64,000 bases of DNA. Origin: Rheinheimera sp. SA_1. GTDB lineage: Bacteria; Pseudomonadota; Gammaproteobacteria; Enterobacterales; Alteromonadaceae. A model generated the notes under the pieces. It worked only from the letters and a program-made list of their open reading frames with translations. It did not search any database and was not told the origin of the DNA. A program made the translations under genes and the position numbers. Where the stretch lies: positions 186,001 to 250,000 of the forward strand of contig NZ_LXWK01000011.1 of the NCBI RefSeq assembly GCF_001669775.1, in the 5' to 3' direction. Shown here piece by piece: positions 29,860 through 38,583 of the stretch (positions are counted from its first letter, which is position 1; the number at the start of each line of letters is the position of its first letter).

Positions 29860-31344
29860 CTACAGCTTTAACGGTTTACCGTTATAAAGTACGTTATCCA
29901 ACAGCAGCTGCGTCGCACCTTCAACCACGCCAATTTCGGCCTGATCGATGGTGACATTCGACAACTGCACCAAGCCGACCGGCGCCCTTGGTAACCCCCG
30001 CACTTCAAAAATCCGCTTGGCTTTTTTCACATGCAAATTGCTAACAAAAATATTCTGCACCAACGGCAAGTGGTCACCGGCGTCACCTTCTTCGTAATAG
30101 AAGTTAATGACGATGGCATCTTTCACTTCGCCAATTTCGATATCAGTTAAAGCCACAGTATCAATCAGACCACCGCGCAACGAGTTGGTTTTGATGCGCA
30201 GGCCACGCTCTAAATCCGGGCTGCTCATCCGCAAACGGCGGGCGAAAATGTGGTTGGCTCCACCGGAAATTTCGCTACCAAGCACCACACCACCGTGACC
30301 GGATTTCATCATGCAATCCTGGATCACCACGTTTTGCACAGGTTCGGCCAAACGACGACCATCGTTATTGCGACCGGATTTCAGCGCAATACAATCATCG
30401 CCGGTATCAAACAAGCAGTTTTCAATCAAGACGCGGTTACAGGATTCGGGGTCGCAGCCATCGGAATTTGGACCATGGCTAAAAAAATTTACACCACGCA
30501 CAATCACGTCGGTACAAAGCACCGGATTGACCAGCCAGAATGGTGAATTGCGAATGGTCACGCCTTCAATCAGCACCCGGCTACAACGATACGGCTGGAT
30601 AAATGGCGGTCGTAAAAAATTTTTCTCAAACACCCGATCCGCCACTGGCACACCCGCTTCGGCCATCGCAAATAACGGTGCACGGGTTTGCTGTTGATCG
30701 GTTGCTGCATCTAACTGCCATGGCGTATGTTTCCATTGGCCTTTCCATGGCCACCAGCTTTGGTTGCTGCCGCCACCTTCCAGAATACCCTCGCCAGTAA
30801 TGGCAATATTGTCTTGCTCAAAAGCGTAAATCAGCGGCGAGTACCCCATCAGCTCCACCCCTTCCCAGCGAGTGAATACATATGGCAAATAGGCTTTAGG
30901 ATCAGTTGAAAACGCCAGCACGGCGTTTTTCTGCAGGTGCAAATTCACATTCGATTTTAAATGCACAGCGCCGGTCAGCCAGCGACCTTCCGGCACCACC
31001 ACCCGGCCACCGCCAGCTTTGGCGCAAGAGGCAATCGCATGAGCAATAGCGCTGGTGCAATCAGAGCCTGCAACAGCGCCAAACCGGGTAATGAGAAAAT
31101 CGCGGGCGGCAAATTGGGTTGGCGCGATACTTTTTACAATAGCGTCGGCTTGTTGCCAGAGCTGCTGTTGTGTCAGTTGTGAGTGACTTAATGGATTTAA
31201 ATTCGCAGCTTGTGTTGCCGAATTCGCATCAGTCGATTGAGTTTTAGCACAGCCCGACAACCAGCCGCCGAGCGGCAACGATAAAGCAGCCAATGACCCC
31301 AGGCTGCCTTTAATGTGCTGTCGTTTTTGTCGATTGATGGTCAC
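29860..31344 (-). CDS. Polygalacturonase, GH28, lipoprotein
   Basis: A 494-residue pectin hydrolase of family GH28. A basic start (TINRQKRQHIKGSL) and hydrophobic segment lead to a lipobox LSGC near residue 32, so the enzyme is probably anchored to a membrane. All four active-site motifs of the family are present: NSDGCDPE, DTGDDCIALKSG, GHGGVVLGSE and RIKTN, set in a right-handed beta-helix. I chose the GTG at 31344 because GGAG lies eight bases upstream; the open frame reaches an ATG at 31380. It is first on the minus strand before uxaA and has two LacI-type operators upstream. It may be exo-acting on oligomers. Confidence 0.92.
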   Translation of the reverse strand: MTINRQKRQHIKGSLGSLAALSLPLGGWLSGCAKTQSTDANSATQAANLNPLSHSQLTQQQLWQQADAIVKSIAPTQFAARDFLITRFGAVAGSDCTSAIAHAIASCAKAGGGRVVVPEGRWLTGAVHLKSNVNLHLQKNAVLAFSTDPKAYLPYVFTRWEGVELMGYSPLIYAFEQDNIAITGEGILEGGGSNQSWWPWKGQWKHTPWQLDAATDQQQTRAPLFAMAEAGVPVADRVFEKNFLRPPFIQPYRCSRVLIEGVTIRNSPFWLVNPVLCTDVIVRGVNFFSHGPNSDGCDPESCNRVLIENCLFDTGDDCIALKSGRNNDGRRLAEPVQNVVIQDCMMKSGHGGVVLGSEISGGANHIFARRLRMSSPDLERGLRIKTNSLRGGLIDTVALTDIEIGEVKDAIVINFYYEEGDAGDHLPLVQNIFVSNLHVKKAKRIFEVRGLPRAPVGLVQLSNVTIDQAEIGVVEGATQLLLDNVLYNGKPLKL

Positions 31345-31813
31345 GGTATTCACTCCAACTGCCGGTAAACTGCCCAACAACTGCTACAGATTTGCGTATT
31401 GACCAACAATATAACGCATCTGCCACCGGTGGCAATAGCTGACAGAAATTTTTTGCCACCGCTGGCAGGATGCTGATTGTTGGTTTCAGATATGAAATAA
31501 CGGCCTGGATGGCAAGGTTACTGTCGATGCGGCACTTGCAATAATTTCAGCGGCTCGTTTGCCATAACCGGCAACAGCACCTGGGTTGCAGCCAACGCAA
31601 AGCAACTTCTTCTAAGCATCTGAAATCAAAAAACTTTATGCTCCAGAACGCCAGCAAAACCTGCACCAGCGTTCCACAAAACGGCTTGGTAAATATTTTG
31701 CTAATCCTTGATAAAGAACAAATTTATCATCTCCAACCAAAAAAAAGCCGCTGCATCTACGCAAAGCTCAACTACGCTTGAGATGATTACCCACAATAAC
31801 AAAAGGATAGGCG
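31345..31813. other. Divergent regulatory region between GH28 and porin genes
   Basis: This 469-bp gap separates the minus-strand GH28 from the plus-strand porin. It holds the paired operators at 31421-31467. The remaining 340 bp contain no gene I can support. It ends with AAAAGGATAGGCG before the porin ATG. Confidence 0.6.
31421..31467. promoter_or_regulatory. Paired LacI-type operators before GH28
   Basis: TGCCACCGGTGGCA at 31421-31434 is a perfect 14-bp palindrome with a central CG, as LacI-family proteins prefer. TGCCACCGCTGGCA at 31454-31467 has one mismatch. Their centres are exactly 33 bp apart (three helical turns) and lie about 83 and 116 bp upstream of the GH28 start. The same spacing is found before TonB receptor B. 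Confidence 0.75.
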
Positions 31814-33016
31814 ATGAAACTGCAATATAACCCGCGGCAACGCTGGCTGATTGGTTCGGTGTTGCTCACGACCCTCTATCTGCCAACCGCAGTGGCGGAA
31901 GTGAAACTCAATGGCTTTGCGTCGATCCGCGGCACGTCTGTCTCTTCTGATGGCGGACTTGCCCCTTACCCTGGTTACGAAGAAGGCGAACTGTCATTTA
32001 AAACCGAATCGTTGTTTGCCATTCAGGCATCTGCCGATTTATCTGAAGGTTTATCCGCCACAGTGCAATTATTTGGTGAAGGTGCCAATGATTTTGAAGT
32101 GGACGCCCGCTGGGCCTACTTCAGCTATCAGTTGAATGATACACATCGGCTGAGTGCCGGACGGTTTGCCAACCCAATTTTTCACCAGTCGGAATATGAA
32201 AAAGTTGGCTACGCCCATAATTTTTCCCGATTGCCCAAAGCGGTCTATATTGGACTGGATTTCAGCACCATCGAAGGTATTGCGGTCGACAGCCAATTTA
32301 ATATTGGCGATTACAGCCTGCAGACCAAAGTGTTGTACGGCGGCTGGTCGGGTGAAGTGTTTAGTGCAGTCACCAACAATACCGTAAGTTTTGGGCTCGA
32401 TAATATTATGTCGGCTAATGCCACACTCGCCGGTGATTGGTGGCAACTGTTCGGTGGCATTTTTGCGGCGGAAATTGATGGTGCGGTGATCGACAGCACT
32501 ACAGTCTTTCCATTGGCCGCCGGCGGTATTGCGCTAGCAACAGCCAATGGCGCGACTGCGGCGCAAGTTGCAGATTTCAGAAACAGAATTGGCTGGAACG
32601 AAAAAGATGCGTTTTACTGGTTCAGTGGTTTTGCAGTTGATTACAGTAACTGGCTGGTCGATTTCGAATATGTCAGTTATGAAGTAAAAGAATCAACCGA
32701 TGTGCTGAATAACTCCTGGTATCTGGCTCTGGGTCACCGTTTTGATAATGTGGTGGTGACTGTGCATACCGAAGACTATGCTCAGGATCCAGACTTTGGA
32801 TACTTAAACGGAGTGACACATCCGGTGCTGCAGGCAACAGGCCGTGGTATTACCTCCGCTTTTGGTCAGCGCGAGTTTGACGGCGTTGGCTTATCAGTGC
32901 GTTATGACTTCCATCCAAGCGCCGCCTTTAAAGCGGATTATTTTAAAGGTACCGATACCAGAGCAACAGTCGATGATTATCAACTAATCTCTTTTGGCGT
33001 CGATTTGGTTTTTTAA
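31814..33016 (+). CDS. Outer-membrane porin-like beta-barrel protein
   Basis: A 400-residue protein with a signal peptide (cleavage near residue 28, AVAEV) and a repeated amphipathic strand pattern ending in a terminal aromatic residue (LISFGVDLVF), as in outer-membrane barrels. Stretches such as GFASIRGTSVSSDGG, AYFSYQLNDTHRLSAGRF and FWFSGFAVDYSNW-like segments resemble general porins of Shewanella relatives. It is followed after 10 bp by a small PstS-like gene, and the two form an operon. The cargo is unknown; location inside the pectin locus suggests an acidic sugar, or phosphate given the partner. Confidence 0.75.
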   Translation: MKLQYNPRQRWLIGSVLLTTLYLPTAVAEVKLNGFASIRGTSVSSDGGLAPYPGYEEGELSFKTESLFAIQASADLSEGLSATVQLFGEGANDFEVDARWAYFSYQLNDTHRLSAGRFANPIFHQSEYEKVGYAHNFSRLPKAVYIGLDFSTIEGIAVDSQFNIGDYSLQTKVLYGGWSGEVFSAVTNNTVSFGLDNIMSANATLAGDWWQLFGGIFAAEIDGAVIDSTTVFPLAAGGIALATANGATAAQVADFRNRIGWNEKDAFYWFSGFAVDYSNWLVDFEYVSYEVKESTDVLNNSWYLALGHRFDNVVVTVHTEDYAQDPDFGYLNGVTHPVLQATGRGITSAFGQREFDGVGLSVRYDFHPSAAFKADYFKGTDTRATVDDYQLISFGVDLVF

Positions 33017-33026
33017 GGGGCATCTG

Positions 33027-33446
33027 ATGAAAAACAGAATTTTAGTACTGTCGACCTTACTCACCACCCTCAGCAGTGCAATGGTATTTGCCGAAGTCGC
33101 GGTGATAGTTCATCCATCGAACGCCAATGCACTGGATGCGGCAACGGTGGCAAAAATTTACCTGGGCCGCGAAAAGTCTTTTGCCGATGGGCAATCTGTA
33201 GTGCCAATGTCGTTGGTGGAAACGGCGCCAAGCAGTGCCACTTTTAACGATGTGGTGCTGAAGAAATCGGCCAGTCAATTAAAGGCCTATTGGTCGAAGC
33301 TGGTATTTACCGGCAAAGGCACACCGCCGAAAGAACTGGCCACTGAAGAAGAAATGCTGAAACTGGTGGCTGGCAATCCAAGCCTGATTGGCTTTGTCGA
33401 TGCCAGCAAAGTAGACGCTTCGGTCAAAGTCGCGTTTAAGTTCTGA
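33027..33446 (+). CDS. Small PstS-like periplasmic substrate-binding protein
   Basis: A 139-residue protein with a signal peptide (ends near residue 23, VFAEV). The mature part resembles one lobe of phosphate ABC transporter binding proteins: AVIVHPSNANALDAATVAKIYLGREKSFADG, then FTGKGTPPKEL and a GFVDAS turn, but it is about half the usual PstS length. I chose the ATG at 33027 because AAGGGG lies six bases upstream. It is the second gene of a porin operon, with no permease nearby, so it may assist the porin or act as a periplasmic sensor. It has no assured function. Confidence 0.8.
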   Translation: MKNRILVLSTLLTTLSSAMVFAEVAVIVHPSNANALDAATVAKIYLGREKSFADGQSVVPMSLVETAPSSATFNDVVLKKSASQLKAYWSKLVFTGKGTPPKELATEEEMLKLVAGNPSLIGFVDASKVDASVKVAFKF

Positions 33447-33473
33447 TTCGGCTTTTGTATCATCCCTGAAATG

Positions 33474-33501
33474 AACCGGCCGTCGTAGTTGACGGTCGGT
33501 T
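33474..33501 (+). terminator. Hairpin after the porin operon
   Basis: AACCGGCCGTC pairs with GACGGTCGGTT around a 6-base loop, with one G-T pair. The T-run after it is short, so it may be a weak terminator or act as a transcript-stabilising stem. It lies between the convergent PstS-like gene and the diguanylate cyclase gene. Confidence 0.5.
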
Positions 33502-33530
33502 TGATGCTCGCTTTAATGGCGACGACCTAA

Positions 33531-36482
33531 CTAACTGCAAACGGTATTGCGGCCTTTGGCTTTGGCCTGATACAGCAAACTATCAGCACGGGAAATCAGC
33601 TTGTCGTAATGTGCCAGACCGGTGTTCACCGCCAGGCCAAAACTAGCAGTCACTGTTAACCCTGCAGCAATATCTTGATAATCGGTACTTTCGATGGCGT
33701 GACGCAAACGGTCACAAACTTCGTGTCCTTGTTGCAAACTGGTTTGCGGCAGTAACAACGCAAACTCTTCACCGCCCCACCGCGACGTCATATCAATATC
33801 ACGACTATGCAATTTCAGAATTTGCGCAATCCGTTTCAGCACTTCGTCACCGGCCATATGCGACCACTGATCGTTGATCCGTTTAAAATGATCAATGTCG
33901 ATAATCACCAGACATAGCTGATGATGCAACCGCTGTGCCCGGTTAAATTCAGACGCCAGCTGCTCATCAAATGCCCGGCGATTGGCCAGGCCAGTCAGAC
34001 CATCTTCACGTGCCTGAGCTTCAAATGCCGCAGCTTGTAGCCGTAACTGTTCGGCCAGAATACTTTTCTCTTCCACCGCTAAGGTCAGAATTTCTGCTTG
34101 CTGGCGCAAAGCCGAAGTTTTTTCGAGCACCTGGCGGCGCAGCTTTTGTTCGTTGCGACGCAGGCTGTGAATACGCCAGTGATACAAAGCCAACATCAGT
34201 AGCAACAATCCGCTTGCTGCAATCACCATAAAACTGGTGCGTTGCCAGAAAAACGGCAAAATTTCCAGCTGCACTGTGGCAGGTTCGGCTGACCAATCAC
34301 CATCCGGATATGCCGCGCTGACCAAAAACTGATAATTGCCTGGCGTCAGATTGGTGTATTCAGCGACATGCTGCGGGCCACGATCCACCCAGTCTTTATC
34401 AAACCCCACTAACTTAGTGCGATATTGAATGCGGGTCGGCATCACATAACTTAACCCGGCAAACTGCATTTCCACCCGGCGGGTACCGGCCGGCAACTGA
34501 TTCGCTGCAACCGGATATTGCACGCCATCGGCACTGAGTTTTTGCACCACCACAGGAGGCGTTCTGATCACAAATTCACTCAGCCGCGCTGGTGTCACCA
34601 TCGCTACCCCTTGTGAGGTGGCAAACCACAAACTGCCATCTTGGCGGGCAACAGCGGCTGGCATCGACCCACCATTACATTGGGCACTTTGCATGCCGTC
34701 ACTTTCGCCAAATAACTCATAGCCGACCAGCTTCGACTGAGCCCCGGTGGCCACCTGCAATACATCCTGCTGCTTCACCCGCAAAATTCCGCGGTTTGAA
34801 CTGAGCCAAAAATACTGATCCGTTTCAGCAGCAATGGCGAAAATTTTATCAAAGGGTAATCCTGCCGCTCTGCCGACCAGCTGGAACTGGTTTTTTGTTG
34901 CGTCGAACCGCACCAGACCACGATCAGTTGCCAGCCATAAATCCTCACTTTCAGATGGCTGATAAAACCCAAACACATAGTCGGCCTGATCAAAATTGTT
35001 CAGTGGTAACTGCCGGAATGTGTCGCCGTCCTGTATCGACACACCACTGCCGGTGCCGACCCAAAGTTTGCCATTGGGCTGCACGGTCAACGCAGTGACA
35101 AATTCGCCAGATAAACCATCTTTAACATGAAACTCCCGCACTTTGCCTTCAACCACATGGCTGAGACCACCGGACGTGCCCACCCAAACACTGCCATCCT
35201 TCATCGGCAAAATCGCACGCACTTCATTGGAAGTAAGGCCTAATGCGCGGTCAAATACGGCAATGACTTTGTCAGCGCGCAACCGCATCAGCCCCTTAGA
35301 ATAGCTGCCGACCCAAACGTCGCCATCCGGACCTTCGGCCAGACTAAGCACCGACGTAAGCGGCCCACCTTGCGGATTAGTCACCGCTGAAATTTTGCCA
35401 TTGAGATGCCGGTCCAGACCACCGCTGGAGCCAATCCACACCGAGCCATCGCTGTGCTCAAGCACGGTTCGTACATAGTTATCGGACAACCCCTTGCTGG
35501 TCGTCAGATTGCTAAAAGGCGCATCCCGCAGCCGCAGAACACCGCCGTTGGTGCCGATCCAAATACTTTTCTCACGATCCTGCCATAACGCCAGCACCCG
35601 GTTATTCGGTAATCCATCGGCTACGGTCAGTTGTTCTAGTCCTAACTGACCAAGACGCAGCACGCCCTGATTGATGGTCCCAAGCCAGATTTGTTGTTGC
35701 TGATCCAGCATCATCACCGACACTGCGACCCCTTGCAAGCCAGGATCTAATAGCAAAAATTGCTGATCCAGCCGTTTAAATGCGCCTTGCTCAGTGCCTA
35801 CCAGCAAAGTACCGTCAGCACCCAGCGTCAGGGCAAAAATCGAAGTCAGTGGCATGCCCTGCTCAGGACCTGCCAAATGGAATTCCGGATTTGCCAGGGA
35901 TGGATCAAACCAATATAAACCTTGTTGCGTCGCCAGCCAGATTTTGCCTTGGGTATCATCCAGCAAACGATAGATCACGGTGGGTGTCAGACCATCGGCA
36001 GCTCCAAACTGCCTCGTTTGACCATCTGCTTGTTGCAGGAGTAGACCACCGCCTTCGGTGGCGATCCACAAGCGACCATTGACGTCGCGGGTTAAATCAT
36101 TGATCAGTTTTTCAACGGCGGGTAACGATTGCCACTGGCCGTCTTTGACCAAAGCCATGCCGCCACGGGAACCGCCCATCAGTAAATCGCCGTTGCGATC
36201 CAGACTAAACACCCGAACGCCGGAATCTGGTAAGCCGGTTAGCTCACTGCGACCAAACACGGTGAAATTCCGGCCGTCATAACGGGCCGCCCCTTCCCAG
36301 GTGGCGAACCATAAATAACCGTCTTTGCTTTGAATAATACTATTGATGGTGTTGTGCGGCAGACCGTCACGGGTGGTCCAGCTTTCGCGGAAATAATCAG
36401 CTAATGGCGCAGGGCGCGCCAGCACGTCACTGCTGTAGAGGTACAGCAACAGTTGCAACAGCAAAATGAAAATCAAACGCAC
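33531..36482 (-). CDS. Diguanylate cyclase with periplasmic propeller sensor
   Basis: A 983-residue membrane protein that makes cyclic di-GMP. After a signal peptide (to about residue 22) come about 600 residues of two-component-regulator propeller repeats (DGYLWFATWEGAARYDG, repeated GSVWVGTSGGL forms), a Y_Y_Y domain, a membrane helix near 745-765, a coiled coil, and a GGDEF domain. The active-site loop reads RWGGEEF near residue 900. No phosphodiesterase EAL domain is present. The start SWTTRDGLPHNTINSI is the typical first blade. It stands in the middle of the pectin locus, so it may link pectin fragments to biofilm or motility; that is inference. Confidence 0.92.
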   Translation of the reverse strand: MRLIFILLLQLLLYLYSSDVLARPAPLADYFRESWTTRDGLPHNTINSIIQSKDGYLWFATWEGAARYDGRNFTVFGRSELTGLPDSGVRVFSLDRNGDLLMGGSRGGMALVKDGQWQSLPAVEKLINDLTRDVNGRLWIATEGGGLLLQQADGQTRQFGAADGLTPTVIYRLLDDTQGKIWLATQQGLYWFDPSLANPEFHLAGPEQGMPLTSIFALTLGADGTLLVGTEQGAFKRLDQQFLLLDPGLQGVAVSVMMLDQQQQIWLGTINQGVLRLGQLGLEQLTVADGLPNNRVLALWQDREKSIWIGTNGGVLRLRDAPFSNLTTSKGLSDNYVRTVLEHSDGSVWIGSSGGLDRHLNGKISAVTNPQGGPLTSVLSLAEGPDGDVWVGSYSKGLMRLRADKVIAVFDRALGLTSNEVRAILPMKDGSVWVGTSGGLSHVVEGKVREFHVKDGLSGEFVTALTVQPNGKLWVGTGSGVSIQDGDTFRQLPLNNFDQADYVFGFYQPSESEDLWLATDRGLVRFDATKNQFQLVGRAAGLPFDKIFAIAAETDQYFWLSSNRGILRVKQQDVLQVATGAQSKLVGYELFGESDGMQSAQCNGGSMPAAVARQDGSLWFATSQGVAMVTPARLSEFVIRTPPVVVQKLSADGVQYPVAANQLPAGTRRVEMQFAGLSYVMPTRIQYRTKLVGFDKDWVDRGPQHVAEYTNLTPGNYQFLVSAAYPDGDWSAEPATVQLEILPFFWQRTSFMVIAASGLLLLMLALYHWRIHSLRRNEQKLRRQVLEKTSALRQQAEILTLAVEEKSILAEQLRLQAAAFEAQAREDGLTGLANRRAFDEQLASEFNRAQRLHHQLCLVIIDIDHFKRINDQWSHMAGDEVLKRIAQILKLHSRDIDMTSRWGGEEFALLLPQTSLQQGHEVCDRLRHAIESTDYQDIAAGLTVTASFGLAVNTGLAHYDKLISRADSLLYQAKAKGRNTVCS

Positions 36483-36582
36483 CAGACGATACTTCCTGTG
36501 ATCGTAATGCCAGTGCGTTTTACAATACCCGAATCTGCACCAGAATGGCAGTCCGAATGTAAGTTTTTGCTAATATCGGAAC

Positions 36583-37617
36583 TCAGGCTTGCGGCTCAGC
36601 AAAACGGGCAGTTGACTCCCGTACCACCAAAGTTGGCGCCACCTTGGCAGCTACGTTATTGGCAGCTTTGCTGTTATGTTCGATATCCATAATGATTTTA
36701 CTAGCTGCTAATTGCGCCATTTGCCGCACCGGACGACGAATGGTGGTCAGCGCCGGAATGACGCGGGATGCCAGTAAGTTATCATCGAAGCCGGCCACCG
36801 ATAATTGCCGTGGAATAGCAATACCTAAATCATGGGCTGCTTTTAACACCCCGGCTGCCATCTGGTCATTATTCGCAAAAATGGCACTCGGCAACGGCTG
36901 TTGTTGCAATAATTGCCGCGCACATTCAATACCGGTTTCGTACGTATTGTTGCCTTCGATAATCCGTTCCGGTTTGAGTGCAATGCCATAAGCCGACAAA
37001 CCAAGTTTAAAACCTTCCATCCGCTCGCTGGACGATTTATATCGTTGTGGCCCGCTGATAAAAGCAATATCGCTGTGACCAAGCTGGGCAAAATATCGTG
37101 CCATTTCGGCAGCAGCTGCACGGTCGTCCGACACCACGCTATGCCTGGTTTCATCCAGCAATACTGAAGTTAAACGGACATAAGGCCGGCCAGCTTCTTT
37201 TAAAGCCGAGGCCAGATGATCCAGCTCCGACACCGGCGGCAATACAATGACGCCATCCAGTTTCGAGCGGTTGATAAAATTAAAACAATCCTGTACCAGC
37301 GTCTCGCTGCGATAACGACAAGGATGCACCACCAGTTCATAACCGAGCTGCGAACACACTTCCAGCACGCCACGTTGCACGTCATCGAGGTACAAGGCAT
37401 CCGGGTTATCGTAAATTAATCCGAGCAGGTAAGATCGGCTGGACGCCAGTCCCCGCGCCTGAGTATTAGGCGAATAATTTAATTCGCTGATAATTTTCTC
37501 GACCCGCTCGCGGGTGCCGTCGCCGACACTGAGCGAGCCATTGATCACCCTTGATACGGTGCGTTTGGAGACACCGGCGAGTCTTGCAACATCATTGATC
37601 GTCGAAGTTTTATGCAT
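36583..37617 (-). CDS. LacI-family transcriptional regulator
   Basis: A 344-residue repressor-type protein. The helix-turn-helix is at the N terminus (TINDVARLAGVSKRTVSRVINGS, residues 5-27), followed by a hinge helix (YSPNTQARGLASSRS) and a periplasmic-binding-protein-like effector domain (LLGLIYDNP, DGVIVLPP, AGFDDNLLASRVIPALTTI). I chose the ATG at 37617, with AGAAGG four bases upstream, over the open frame to 37641. It is the best candidate to bind the TGCCACCGGTGGCA operators found before GH28 and both TonB receptors. An ERIC-type element lies in its leader. The effector may be a uronate or KDG; unproven. Confidence 0.92.
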   Translation of the reverse strand: MHKTSTINDVARLAGVSKRTVSRVINGSLSVGDGTRERVEKIISELNYSPNTQARGLASSRSYLLGLIYDNPDALYLDDVQRGVLEVCSQLGYELVVHPCRYRSETLVQDCFNFINRSKLDGVIVLPPVSELDHLASALKEAGRPYVRLTSVLLDETRHSVVSDDRAAAAEMARYFAQLGHSDIAFISGPQRYKSSSERMEGFKLGLSAYGIALKPERIIEGNNTYETGIECARQLLQQQPLPSAIFANNDQMAAGVLKAAHDLGIAIPRQLSVAGFDDNLLASRVIPALTTIRRPVRQMAQLAASKIIMDIEHNSKAANNVAAKVAPTLVVRESTARFAEPQA

Positions 37618-37656
37618 GTGACCTTCTGAGATAGTGCCCATTTACTTCTGCATTTT

Positions 37657-37783
37657 TATACCCGTCATCCTTGAAGATACGGGGTTGTTGCCTTCGCTCG
37701 TTCGCCCCAGTCACATAGACGGCTATGTTCCTGGGGTCTCACTCACTCGGCGCCTACCCGTATCTTCAATGATTTTGGGTATT
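37657..37783 (-). repeat. ERIC-type palindromic element, copy 2
   Basis: A 127-bp element with ends TATACCC and GGGTATT, inverted relative to copy 1. The outer stem TTGAAGATACGGG pairs perfectly with CCCGTATCTTCAA. The central hairpin has CATAG-CCGT-CTATG on the minus strand inside CCCCAG/CTGGGG. It lies between IclR and LacI genes and starts 40 bp before the LacI start, in the transcript leader if the two are cotranscribed. Confidence 0.85.
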
Positions 37784-37794
37784 AGGTTGTTTGC

Positions 37795-38571
37795 TTAACG
37801 CGTTCCAACCAACAATTCCGGCCGGTAAGTCGCCAGCGATACTGCAATAGCCGCTTGCTTCACTTGTTGTGCAATGGTCGCAGTGGCCAGTTCCGGAAAC
37901 AACTGCAACGGGCCGGTGACGCCAATAGCGGCCACTACCACACCGCGCTGATCGCGCACCGGCACTGCCAGACAACGCACACCATCGCGGTATTCCTGCT
38001 CGTCCAGCGCGTAACCACGCGCTTGAATACGCTGCAATTCTACCTTGAGCGCTGCCGGATCGGTAATAGTTTGTGCGGTGTGCCGGATAAAGCCCGGTGT
38101 CACGGCAAGTTCGGTTAATTGCTCGAAATATAAATGGGTTAAAAACAGCTTTCCCGCTGCTGAGCAGTGTAATTGCGCACAAAAACCCGGCCGCGCCGCC
38201 ATACCAAAGTTATTTGGGCTATCAACCACTTCCGCAACCAGCGCACTGCCTTGTTGTGGCAACAGCAACTGCGCACTTAAACCGCTGGACAATGCCAGCT
38301 GCTGCAAGTGCGGTAACGCCTGTTGATGCAGCGGATTGTGATTAATCAGATCCAGTCCCAACCGGTACAACCCCGTACCCACCAGATACTTACGGCCTTG
38401 TTTACACAGCACTTGTTGCTGACACAAGGTTTGTAAAATCCGAAAGGCGGTGGTGCGCGGCAACGACAGCTGTTGCTCCAATTCCGACAAACTGAGCCCC
38501 AGCGGCGAGCGCGCCACCAGTTCCAGCAAGCGGCAGGCATTGGCGAGATTTGGGATCACATAGCTGCTCAT
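37795..38571 (-). CDS. IclR-family transcriptional regulator
   Basis: A 258-residue regulator with an N-terminal winged helix (LARSPLGLSLSELEQQLSLPRTTAFRILQTL-type region, about residues 18-50) and a C-terminal effector domain. This family includes KdgR, the pectin-pathway repressor of enterobacteria, which responds to KDG. By position directly after the TRAP transporter genes and near kduI and kduD, it is a likely local controller. I found no convincing KdgR box. It starts 13 bp after dctM. Confidence 0.9.
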   Translation of the reverse strand: MSSYVIPNLANACRLLELVARSPLGLSLSELEQQLSLPRTTAFRILQTLCQQQVLCKQGRKYLVGTGLYRLGLDLINHNPLHQQALPHLQQLALSSGLSAQLLLPQQGSALVAEVVDSPNNFGMAARPGFCAQLHCSAAGKLFLTHLYFEQLTELAVTPGFIRHTAQTITDPAALKVELQRIQARGYALDEQEYRDGVRCLAVPVRDQRGVVVAAIGVTGPLQLFPELATATIAQQVKQAAIAVSLATYRPELLVGTR

Positions 38572-38583
38572 GACCGCCTCCTT

